Origin: Rachycentron canadum
Lineage: Eukaryota; Chordata; Actinopteri; Carangiformes; Rachycentridae
Assembly (NCBI GenBank): GCA_038496675.1
Contig: CM076652.1
Location: 10,701,525 to 10,765,524 of the forward strand
Length of the DNA stretch: 64,000 nt
Direction: 5' to 3'
Of this stretch, positions 13,101-21,760 are shown piece after piece (the stretch's first letter is position 1; the number at the start of each line of letters is the position of its first letter). A model generated the notes under the pieces. That model searched no databases and was not told where the DNA came from. It worked only from the letters and a program-made list of their open reading frames with translations. A program made the position numbers and the translations under genes.

Positions 13101-15369
13101 AAAAGAAATTAAGAAAGAAAAAGGACCATCTCTTGATATGTTTGAAGATTTTCCTATTTCTAAATCAATTAAGAAAGAAGAAATGGACTCCTTCCCTTTG
13201 ACAGAAACAAAAGGTGTAAAAGAGGAGGGAATCAAAGAAGAACCCTTCAAAACTGAGACTTGTGAAATCCCCATGATTAAGTCAGAGCCAAGTTCCCCAC
13301 AATTGTGCCACTTTCCCCCTGTCACCTCATTTTCTACATTAACCACACCTGTTACAGCAGACAGTCACCAGGGTGCAGTCTCTCAGTCTCACCCAGGGTT
13401 AATAGCCTCAACTGAACAGCCAACCACTACAGGGCTGACTGTCCCCGTGAAGCCGGAAGTTCAGCAACCCTCAGACTCTGATGATGACTTCAGTGTCGAT
13501 GTGATGCTTGACAACCTGGACTATGTGAAGTCTGAGCACATGGAGGCAAGTGGTACATTTGTAAGAAAAGAAAAGGAAGTAGAAGAGGTGAAGAATGAAG
13601 GAGAGCAGGTTTTGGCCGTAGTTGGAGCCAAATCCAAGACTCAAGTGAAAAGGGTCACCTGGAATATACAGGAACCCGAGGGGCCTCAACCAGAGAAATC
13701 TGCAAGCAGTAAGTGTCACTCCAAAATTAGATCCTACTCATAAATTTGTCTAATTAATGTTTTTTTGTTCAATACTACTGATGTTTTCTGAATTCTTTCT
13801 CTTCCACAGAGGTTGCTCTGTATAAACTGAAGTTGAAGCAGGAGGGCGTTCGCAGACCTTCTTTAACAGTCCAGACAACCAGTCAGGTAGGCTTGAGCCA
13901 CTTATTGCTGCAGAGCGCACCTCGTTTTATCTTTGCCCAAGGTATTTTTAGAAATGCAATTAGTATATAATGTTAATGTCCAGAAGGTGGCAGTGTTCAC
14001 CTAATGGAAACAAATGTATTGTCAGGGAAAAGTCACTTGGCTGAAACTGTAACCGAAACTGAAGTATTTTCAGCCTAAACGAAAGTAAAAACCTTACTTG
14101 AAAGATGAAACTGATGTGTACAGACTCAATGTAATCACAGTCTAAACAAATTCTTCATTACTAAAACATCGATAGACATAATATAAAGTCTGTATAAGAT
14201 GTACAACAATTAGAGAAAGTTTGTTTATACTTATCTGGCATATTTTCTTATTTTTTCATATACTGTTATAAATATGTATTAAGTATATATGCTGTTTGAA
14301 TATAAAGGTTAGGGTTAGAAAATGTTGCATTATAATCTCCCTTGACATTTACAGGATATCAGCGGAGTTGTCAGTGAGTCCTCCAAGAAAGGTGTGGTCG
14401 GTCCACTCAGTGCTTCCTCTAGATCTGATGGCCAACATCCAGCGAGGTTATCAATAACTGGACAAGCAGAGGCAGATGATGGAGATTTGTCGAGGAAAGA
14501 CAAGGTGCTTTTAAATGAAAGCCTGGTGTAACAATAATAATAATGATAATAATTTATCAGAGAGTAATAGTAGGGAAAAAAGTAAGGGAAAGGGAGGGTG
14601 TAGGCCAGTGGGGATTGAAAAAGGCGAGAGAGAGAGAGAGGGCACACAGCCTGAATGCTCATGTACCTGAGGAGGAAAAAAAAAACTAATAAAACCAAAA
14701 TTATAAAAAGAGGACTAGAGGGGAGTCTGGGTCTCTGGAACAGAGTTTTAAAAAATCTGCCTGAGGAAAATTCCACATGTGAGGGGTGGGTGTGGGATCT
14801 CAGCTTTTTTTTTTTTTTTTTTTTTTTTTTAAGTGGTCTTAAGCTTAAAATGCACTGCTACCTTCATTGTTTGAAGATCATTTGTTAAGACCATGACCTA
14901 AGTGATGTGTACTTTTCCCAACAGTATTTAAAAAAGCTGCACATGCAGGAGAGAGCTATAGAGGAGGTAAAGCTAGCTATCAAGCCTTTCTACCAGAGGC
15001 GAGACATCAACAAGGATGAATACAAAGAGATTCTACGCAAAGCTGTCCAGAAGGTGGGTTAAAGGTTTTGTCAAGATACTGAAAGTTTGTCACTAAACAG
15101 CGATTTCAAGTACTAATAGCTTTTGAGCATTAAACTGGTCATTGGTTGATTTTTGTTTCTTCAGAGAATTTTGTCTGTATTTACTTTGTGTTCCTGGTCA
15201 TCAGGTGTGCCACAGCAAGAGTGGTGAGATCAACCCAGTGAAGGTGGGCAATCTGGTCAAGGCATACGTGGACAAATACAAACATGCTAGGAAACACAGG
15301 AAAGGAGAGGACTTAGGGAAGGCACCAGAATTACAGACTGAGGCCATGAAAACCTCTGACAGCCCATGA
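4564..15369 (+). CDS. phrf1: PHD and RING finger domain-containing protein 1 (18 coding exons, about 1745 aa)
   Basis: Coding exons: 4564-4651, 4763-4882, 5046-5242, 5398-5481, 5583-5716, 5865-5956, 6366-6544, 6847-6976, 7110-7231, 7389-7582, 9318-9440, 9848-10002, 10482-12351, 12480-13708, 13810-13886, 14355-14504, 14925-15053, 15205-15369. The phases agree and the 5238-nt sum is divisible by three. The protein starts with an acidic tract. A RING finger follows at residues 103-143, with ligands C103, C106, C121, H123, C126, C129 and C140 and Asp143 in the last position. A Cys4-His-Cys3 PHD finger spans 187-231. The middle is a long Ser-rich and RS/KR-rich region, and the end (about 1649-1745) is an SRI-like segment shared with SCAF1. 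Human PHRF1 has a similar length (about 1650 aa). Known family roles are nuclear E3 ligase activity in TGF-beta signalling (TGIF), reading of methylated H3K36, end joining and RNA polymerase II CTD binding. The convergent neighbour irf7 supports the assignment. Confidence 0.95.
5134..5483 (+). other. phrf1: RING finger of phrf1, split over two exons
   Basis: The first zinc ligands, in a CPIC motif, sit in the exon ending at 5242. The final CPVD motif is at the start of the exon beginning at 5398. Asp replaces the usual last Cys or His of a C3HC4 ring. As I recall the human protein has the same CPVD, so this looks like a family trait and not damage. The upstream acidic Ser/Asp/Glu-rich stretch is typical of the protein's N-terminus. 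Confidence 0.85.
5652..5931 (+). other. phrf1: PHD finger of phrf1, split over two exons
   Basis: The eight ligands are C187, C190, C202, C205, H210, C213, C228 and C231 in the spliced protein. An intron with boundaries at 5716 and 5865 falls between C205 and H210. The spacing, the LLLCDACD motif and Trp two residues before the last CxxC are classical PHD features. PHRF1's PHD is reported to bind methylated H3K36. Confidence 0.9.
7975..9140 (+). mobile_element. Degraded Tc1-like DNA transposon inside a phrf1 intron
   Basis: It lies between phrf1 coding exons 10 and 11. The ends are recognisable as inverted partners: 'ctacactcaataccccattatgac' features near 7996-8019 and the complementary 'tcattatggggtgtagtagattgatgagg' features near 9081-9109. 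Between them are the Tc1-like paired-like DNA-binding region (ATG around 8299, followed by KELPADLRQ-like codons), the 'actctgacagagctccag'-like block near 8520 and the catalytic-domain motif 'tctctggtctgatgaaaccaagat' near 8676-8699. Frameshifts and stops break it throughout. It lies in the same orientation as its host gene and enlarges this intron to 1.7 kb, against a few hundred bases for most others. Confidence 0.85.
10078..10113. repeat. (TAA)n microsatellite in a phrf1 intron
   Basis: About 12 TAA units in the intron between exons 12 and 13. Confidence 0.9.
10482..13708 (+). other. phrf1: Two giant Ser/Arg-rich exons of phrf1
   Basis: Coding exons 13 (1870 nt) and 14 (1229 nt) encode about 59% of the protein. 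They hold poly-Ser tracts, proline-rich stretches and repeated RSRSRS/KDKRRGRS motifs like those of splicing factors. Several acidic IKxE/VKxE sites resemble SUMOylation consensus motifs. The 128-base gap between them is a true intron: a GTAAAT donor at 12352 and a TTTCTTTTAG acceptor ending at 12479. The region is low-complexity and probably disordered. Confidence 0.85.
13980..13995 (+). promoter_or_regulatory. CTCF-like motif in a phrf1 intron
   Basis: The sequence CCAGAAGGTGGCAGTG fits CCASNAGRKGGCRS very well, in + orientation. It sits in the intron after coding exon 15. Motif match only. Confidence 0.4.
14520..14850. repeat. Low-complexity cluster (TAA, GA and poly-T runs)
   Basis: This phrf1 intron segment holds AAT/TAA repeats (about 14530-14555), a GA run (about 14625-14640), an A-rich run and a long poly-T tract (about 14803-14831). 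No gene content is seen. Confidence 0.7.
14925..15366 (+). other. phrf1: SRI-like C-terminal segment of phrf1
   Basis: The last two coding exons encode the conserved PHRF1/SCAF1-type C-terminus, with the stretches KKLHMQER, KPFYQRRDI, EYKEILRKAVQK and VCHSKSGEINPVKV. This helical segment is thought to contact the phosphorylated C-terminal domain of RNA polymerase II. It is the best conserved part outside the RING and PHD fingers, and it fixes the end of the gene with a TGA at 15367-15369. Confidence 0.8.
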
Positions 15370-17510
15370 GGAGGCCTAAACTAAGGCAAGGACAGCCACA
15401 CCCACCACAAACACTCATTCACATGTTAAAATATGTTTTACTCTGCGTCCTACCCTTGGGTATGATCTCATATGCTCTGACATAGCCAATCTGCACGGTC
15501 AAGATTGCTCATGGCTTCAAGATGGAACATTTTCTATAATGTTGAGCTTTCTATCTTAACAGAATTTTTGAGGTGAAATATTTGTCTTTGATCACTTTAA
15601 AAGCACCTATTGGTGTCTTGTCCTTTGACTGCCACTACAAAGAAGTGGTCTTTTTGTTGAGTACAGCCCAGAAACTTAGTGGGAGATTCTTAGGTAGTGC
15701 CTTAACGAGGCAAATATGAAAGACCCTCCCATGGAGTGATAAATCAGGTAGCTTTCTCCACAGGCATATGACTGGGAGGATGCAGCGTGGGCTTTGAATT
15801 TTCTCTAGCTTTTTTGTTTTGTGGGACTGCAGGGGTATTTATCAGTGGCAAAACTCATTTTCTTGATTAAGAAGTGGTATTAAAGTATGCAGAGTATGCA
15901 TATTTAAGACATTTGTCACATTACTAAAGGACACTGTTATGCAATTTTGTAGAAAATTTATCAGTAGAGTAACTGAACAATTTTAGATTTGGTTGTAAAT
16001 AATATAGATTTGATATATCCACTTATGTTCCTTTCATCTGTGTTGCCTGTTGCAAATTACTGACATAAATTGTTCTAGTTTATAGATTTGAGTGTTTTTT
16101 GTTTTTTATTTAGCCTCTGTCGTCTGTCTTCCACGTCTCTAATATCCATGTTAAAGGAGATAAATCTAGTCCAGTGTACTACAGGTGAAATCTAGTTGTT
16201 AGAAATGAACAATGGACTCACTCTTCTCAAATAAGTCTTTTTTTTTTTTTAATTCAAACTTAAGATCTTATGGTCTAAAAAAAAAATCTTGAATCTTTTG
16301 TTTTTTGTGCCAAACTAGTAAAAATGATAGTAATAAAATAATGCACAATTTCTGTGAATAAGTGAGACTTAATTATTTTTTGGGCATTCTGATTTATAAT
16401 AATGGAAGCTACAACACCACAGTAAATAACATAGTTTGCTTTGGAGTGAAGTAATGATAATACAAACTACATATCACAATGAGTTTCAACCCCCTTTATC
16501 TTGCAAAAAAGTTTGTCACTGATCAACCTGATATTTTCAAGTCCACAAACATAATTACAAAATGTTTTACTTTTTGTAATTATTGTTTATTAATAATTAT
16601 CAAAGTATTTGTATTTGCATAATTTCCTGGTTTTAAGAGACTTTAAATTTGAGATCATCTTATGGTCTGTTTATTAGAAAAATGATGGAACATCTTATGA
16701 CCTACAACATTTTGCAATGTAGGTAGATACACGCCCTCAGTGAGCAATGCTGAAACCATCATCTCCGTGTTTACAGTATTTGATTACAACCTCATTATTC
16801 ACTGTTTTGGCAGGGTGTCTTTGGCCTAAATCTCACTCATGTTGATATTCATTGTTACTTTTGCTTCCCTTAATTTTCCTACTGCAAAATCTTACCAGGT
16901 GGGGTGGTTAAACATGAATTTGGCTTTATCAAGCCAAAGACTCAACAAATCTAAAAAAAAAAATAAATAGGTGCTCATATTTATCTGAATGTGTTTCATA
17001 TTTTTTCTGTATTTACTTGATCAAACGTGCCAGATGTTTCTAAGAGGGAACACAGTAATAAATCACTGACAATTAGGGTTTTGTCTCGGTTTAATCCAAG
17101 TTCCATAATCTGTCCTGTTGTCATATTTCTGGATTTGGATCTTGAAGTGTTAACGTCTGAATATACATATTATGAGAATCATAGTTATTGCTGACTACGT
17201 TCACTTTTTTCAGCCTCTTCATAGTAATTTGTATTTTCTTTTCAGGGACAATCTTTAAATAAAAAATAAATAAATAAATAATTCTCCTTTTTCTTTTTGG
17301 GTTATCATGGACAAATCTGAAGCTAGTATAAGGGCTCTGCATTGGAAGCCAGAGCTACACTTTTAAAGTTTAATTTTTCTTTTGAAAAAAGATGGTTGGC
17401 TTAAAAAAAAATGTGAATTATAGCCTTAAATTGTAAATTGATGTATGATCCCCATACTTTCCCTCCTATTTTTATAAGACGTACATTACAGCTCAGTGGC
17501 AATGACGGGA
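15370..17510 (+). other. phrf1: phrf1 3'UTR and convergent intergenic space
   Basis: No open frame of note follows the phrf1 stop. Possible AATAAA signals are near 16332 and near 17055, with A/T-rich AATAAA-like repeats at 17260-17281. I cannot tell which is used. The opposing irf7 transcript ends near 17510-17530, so the two 3' ends may approach or overlap. Confidence 0.5.
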
Positions 17511-17533
17511 GATTGCATGTAGCGTTAAAACTG

Positions 17534-17539
17534 TTTATT
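17534..17539 (-). terminator. irf7: Probable irf7 polyadenylation signal
   Basis: TTTATT on the + strand reads AATAAA on the - strand. It is about 580 bases downstream of the irf7 stop codon and is the most isolated, canonical signal on that side. Cleavage would fall near 17510-17525. Confidence 0.5.
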
Positions 17540-18117
17540 TAAAATCCAAATAATGTACAGTAAGAAAAGTGCCAGATAACCAGCAGAGTGTAAAAAGAGT
17601 TAACAAATTCAAGTTTACCACGGACATGTTTACATACAGTACTCAGAACTATATATACATATATATGTGTGTGTCTCTCTATATGACACATGAAAAACCT
17701 TTTATAAGATCATAAATATCAGTAATTACACACAGCAATAGATTTAAGTATCATTAGTTCACTACATACATCTGTTGGAGCAAACACTTAAGTTATTTTG
17801 ATCTTTACAGTAATCAAACGTTTTTTCTAAAGCAAGTTTGTTGACCTTTGAGTGGAGTAACAGTCTCAGTAATGAAGGAGCTCATTTCTAATTTGTAGTG
17901 ATGATTTAGCCACTGGATTGTGACCAATGTGAATAATTAGAATTCATTAGCTGATCAATAACGGCACAATCTGCAACACCTAATGTAATTCTTTTTGGTC
18001 CTGTTTCATCTGCTGTAACACATTCAATACATTTTGTTTAAGAGCAGGATATGGTGCATTGTGTGCGCAGCGTAGATAACTAAAGTGGTCCCATTAGAGG
18101 CACACAGTGATAAAATT

Positions 18118-21100
18118 TCAGCTCTGTAGGAAAGGCGCAGCAACCCGTCCTGGCTCTTCAGCTGATGGCAGACCAAAGACAGAGTAAATGAGATCATAGA
18201 GGCTGTTGTGTGAAATCTGTAGGCTGATGTTGGCACTGTGAAGAGATGAAGCCCCCTCCATCTGGGCAATCTCATGAAAGTGTCGACAGATCAGAGGGAC
18301 CACCTACAGGTGCAAAGAGAGGTTTTACAGCACTTAAAATCTGCATAACTGAAGGGAGCTGAACTCTTTGAGGCAATGTTCAGGAAAAACAGCAAAGAGC
18401 ATTACCTTTACTATGATTAGTTTCTTCTCTAAAGGTTTTCCATCAGGAAACTTCTCTCCAAAGCACATATTGATGGTGTAGTTAGGAGAGCCGCCGTTGT
18501 TCTCCTTAAACTTTCTCAGGTCTGAAACAGTTTTATTTCAGTGTTAACATCAAGACAGGTTTCAAATTAAGCATAATGATGCTAGTTATGGAAAGTACAT
18601 TTATTCTCATCAGTGAACAAGAGTGCCACACCTACCGTTCACATAATTCTCAAAGCTTAGGAGCTCCACCATGGTGTTCTGGGGCAGCTTTCTTGGGTCC
18701 GGCTCAGCCACACTGGGGTCACTGGTGCTGGCAAACACATGGCACCTGTCCTGCCTCCAGGCATAGATACCCGTCGCCCGAACCTCCAGTAATAGACCTC
18801 TCTGGATGCTCTTAAGGATGCGGTTGGTGTATTCGATCTAGTGCAAAGAGGATTGTGATTAGCAAAATGGCTATATTGTTACACTTATGGCATACAGCGA
18901 TTATACTATGTTTAGTTTAAAGGAAAAACTCCCCCCCTCAGATACCCTTGCATTCAATTAGAGAACTAATGTCTCCTTTTTTAGGTTAACTGCAGGAATT
19001 AAGAGAAACCATTATAGGTGATTTTTTTTTTTTTCCTCAGTTGGTTATGGTGGATTTTTCACGCAAAGTGTCCAGCCGATATGACCATATACCTGTTTGT
19101 GGTCTAGCAGGCCATCGGTGGAGGGAAAGCAGAGATGATGGGCATTGAGGTCAGGGGCCTCGTGCAGGTAGTGGAGCTGGAGACACTGAGTGGAGAGTGT
19201 AAGCTTTAGCATTTCTTTTTTCCTGTAGTGGATTGAGATCTCCAGGTCATAAATACTTGGCTGCGGTGGTGAACTGAAGATCGGTGGGGGCGGCTCTGTT
19301 GGGGAGAAAAAATTCCCAGATTATTATTTGGATGCATTTTCTTCAAAACAGCATTTCAGTTCAGTTTTTTTTTTTTTTTTATAAACATACCCTCGATGTA
19401 AGACGGCTGATCTGGTAAAACCTGAGGGTGGTTCTCAGCTGCATTTTGATAACTTCCAAGGACGTCTGCATTGGGCTGACTGTAGCTCTCTGCCCACAGT
19501 TGCTCCTCTATCAAAGACAAAAAAAATCTGATGTAACTAAGTTTCACTCTCGTTATAACCACGTGAAATTAAATAGACGCACAGGAGTATCATAAACTGA
19601 TACGGCAATCCTGTTTGTGAAAGACACTACCTGATGGATTGTTGCCAAGATCCAAGGCTGTAAAATTGTTCACCAGCTGGTATTGCTGTTGGGGGGGGGG
19701 GATGCAAAACTTCAGGCATTAAAGAGGTATTGAAACAAAACAATATAGACCACAAATCAGCAGTAGTTTGAGTTTTACAAGAGCAGAGGGAAATGAAAGC
19801 TCGCTTTAAGCAGTACGGCACCTCATTTCCTGGGGGGTAGTACTCTGTGGGGGAACTGTAGATGTCTGGAGTCATGTCAGAATCCTCCAGGGAGCCTTGG
19901 TTTGTCAGACCTTCGTAGTCGTCTGCAGAAAGTAGGAAAACAGACCCGCATTAGTTTGCGGTCATATTGAAAGTGGTTCAGTGGGGGGGGGGGGGGCTGC
20001 GCTGAAATTTCAATGGTCTTACACTCAGTGTTGATAATCTCGTAGACTTTATGAGGGTCATCAGAATTTTTTGAGTTATCCTGTATCATCTTGAAGCGCA
20101 CAGAGAGGTTGTTCAGAGCGCAGCGGAAGTTGGTTTTCCACCTGGCCTTGTCATTGGGGAACTCATTAATTTTACCACTTGTTACTGCCCACGCCTGAAA
20201 ATCACACAAATAACACCATGTCAACCAAAGATGCTTTCCATTTTGTGAGAATTTAAATTTCTACTAAACTCAATCAGTCTGATACAAGTTATCTAAATTA
20301 CAATATTATATTATTTTGTGCATAATTAAGTTGATACATTTTACATAATGAATATTTGTCATTCAATGAAGATGAAGACACTGCTCTCTCAAAAAGAACG
20401 TGGTTGACTTGACTTTGCTGAGTGCGGTTTATGATTGTAATTACTTCACAAACACAAGTGATAATGCATCACAGAAGCTTAAGCTGCATTTGGGTTCGCG
20501 CCCCCAGTTACAAAGTTATATATTCAAACATAATGAGTGCCTTCATAATGTTCTTGAGGAAATGAATGCAGGATGGTTTACTTGCGGTAGTTATTTTTTA
20601 ACCATTAACATGGTTTCTATTACTTTGCATGTATTTTGACGTCAGGAAAGTGGAAGTGCCACCAAAGGTGTAGGCACTGCTCCTGGCAGTCTAGCCCCAG
20701 CTGCCACCTGCCAGACTCTGACGGCAATGAAATGAAGCCCTGATGAGCTGTTACCGTAACCATCTGTGTTTGTGGCACAGCATTATGAAGTTGTACAGCT
20801 ATACAGCATTCCCACAGTTGCGTGAGTTGTCAACAAAGTCATTAAAATTTTTATCTTATCATGCTTTGGACACCTGCACTGACCAGTTAAACAGAAGCCA
20901 TTTCACTTACCCGGAATATTTTACTGTCCTCATCTTTACAGTCCTTTCTGGAGTTGTGCTTCCAGGGGACCCTGAACTTGTTCGGGCCCACATAGCAGAG
21001 GCCCGTGTACTGGCCCGTCTCCACTTGCTCTATGAGCCAGTTGGCAAACTGAGGTTTTGGAAGGCTAAGAGAAAACACATGGAGACAGGAAGAGGGAGAG

Positions 21101-21436
21101 GAAATGAGAAAAATAGCACAGCTCAAGTCAGATTACAGAAAAAAAACACAAGACCTGGAGCCGTGTTTTGTTTTTGTTGTTTGTTTTTTTTCCTCATCCT
21201 CACGCAGATGCTTGAAGGAGACGGAGCCTGCGATCCTCACCACTTTATGCCCACTAACCAGCACCATGCACACTTTTTTACTGGACCCGTTGGGGTACAT
21301 TGTGTGACAAAAGAGCTGGATGCTTCCAAACACACACGGCAAGATCCCACGCTACATAAACCCCACTCCCAATAACTGTCAGTAACAGAGAAACACGAGG
21401 ATAAAGTGGGGACGCGCTGTCTCCCTACCTTTGCAT
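18118..21436 (-). CDS. irf7: Interferon regulatory factor 7 (10 coding exons, 437 aa)
   Basis: Exons in transcript order: 21429-21436, 20911-21064, 20023-20194, 19822-19922, 19631-19685, 19391-19507, 19093-19295, 18636-18837, 18406-18521, 18118-18303. They total 1314 nt with consistent phases. Residues 4-113 form the IRF DNA-binding domain, with Trp at 12, 37, 56 and 73, Tyr27 where many IRFs carry Trp, and the WKTNFRCALNNL recognition-helix motif. A Pro/Ser/acidic linker is followed by the IRF-association domain (about 205-385). The C-terminus has serines at 395, 396, 399, 403, 407 and 410, fitting a kinase-regulated tail. IRF7 is a cytosolic factor that, once phosphorylated, enters the nucleus and drives type I interferon genes. 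The DBD wording (KPQFANWLIEQVETGQYTG) and position beside phrf1 favour irf7; irf3 is the main alternative. Confidence 0.88.
21429..21436 (-). other. irf7: 8-nt coding part of irf7 exon 1 (ATG exon)
   Basis: Only ATG CAA AG is coding before a GTAGGG donor. The next exon begins with C, completing Ser3. No other in-frame ATG upstream of the DNA-binding exon respects its acceptor (TCTTAG at 21065-21070). The start is therefore chosen from splice logic and from the resulting M-Q-S-L-P-K-P-Q N-terminus, which fits fish IRF7. Confidence 0.75.
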
Positions 21437-21499
21437 CTCTCAGCGGAGGCGTCGCTCCCTTCAGGGCTGTTGATCTGGCTCCTGCCCTGCGCTTTTGTC

Positions 21500-21760
21500 G
21501 GGGGTTGATGTAAACGCGCTGCGTGACATCACGCACGGCGGGAGGGCGCGACTCCTGCGTGCCACCAATGGCTGAGCTCGGTGCCTCCCTCACGAGGAAC
21601 GTCGACAAACAGACGAGCCGGTTGCTCGCGGTCGATAAATGAAGGGCACTTCCTGCAGCCCGGATGCAGAGCGTGTGCCTACAGGTTTAGCGAAGAAAAT
21701 GGAAATAGCAAATAGAAGAAACTGAAAGTAATTTTTTTTTTTTTTTTTTTAAACCGGCTG
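21500..21760 (-). promoter_or_regulatory. irf7: irf7 promoter region with CRE-like and CCAAT motifs
   Basis: Upstream of the irf7 start lies a GC-rich block with TGACATCA (ATF/CRE-like, 21524-21531) and CCAAT/ATTGG (21565-21569). An interferon element lies farther out at 21718, followed by a poly-T run. No clear TATA box is seen. The transcription start is probably between 21440 and 21640. Confidence 0.6.
21718..21728 (+). promoter_or_regulatory. Interferon-stimulated response element (ISRE)
   Basis: GAAACTGAAAG is a perfect GAAANNGAAA element about 280 bases upstream of the irf7 start codon. A weaker relative, GAAAATGGAAAT, lies at 21695-21706. ISREs bind ISGF3 and IRFs, and interferon-inducible autoregulation of IRF7 through an ISRE is established in vertebrates. 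This supports both the gene identity and inducible expression. Confidence 0.75.

Noticed and set aside
20743..21375. 210-codon + strand open frame over the irf7 5' exons.
   Set aside because: It is antisense to the irf7 DNA-binding exon and introns and has no independent protein character.
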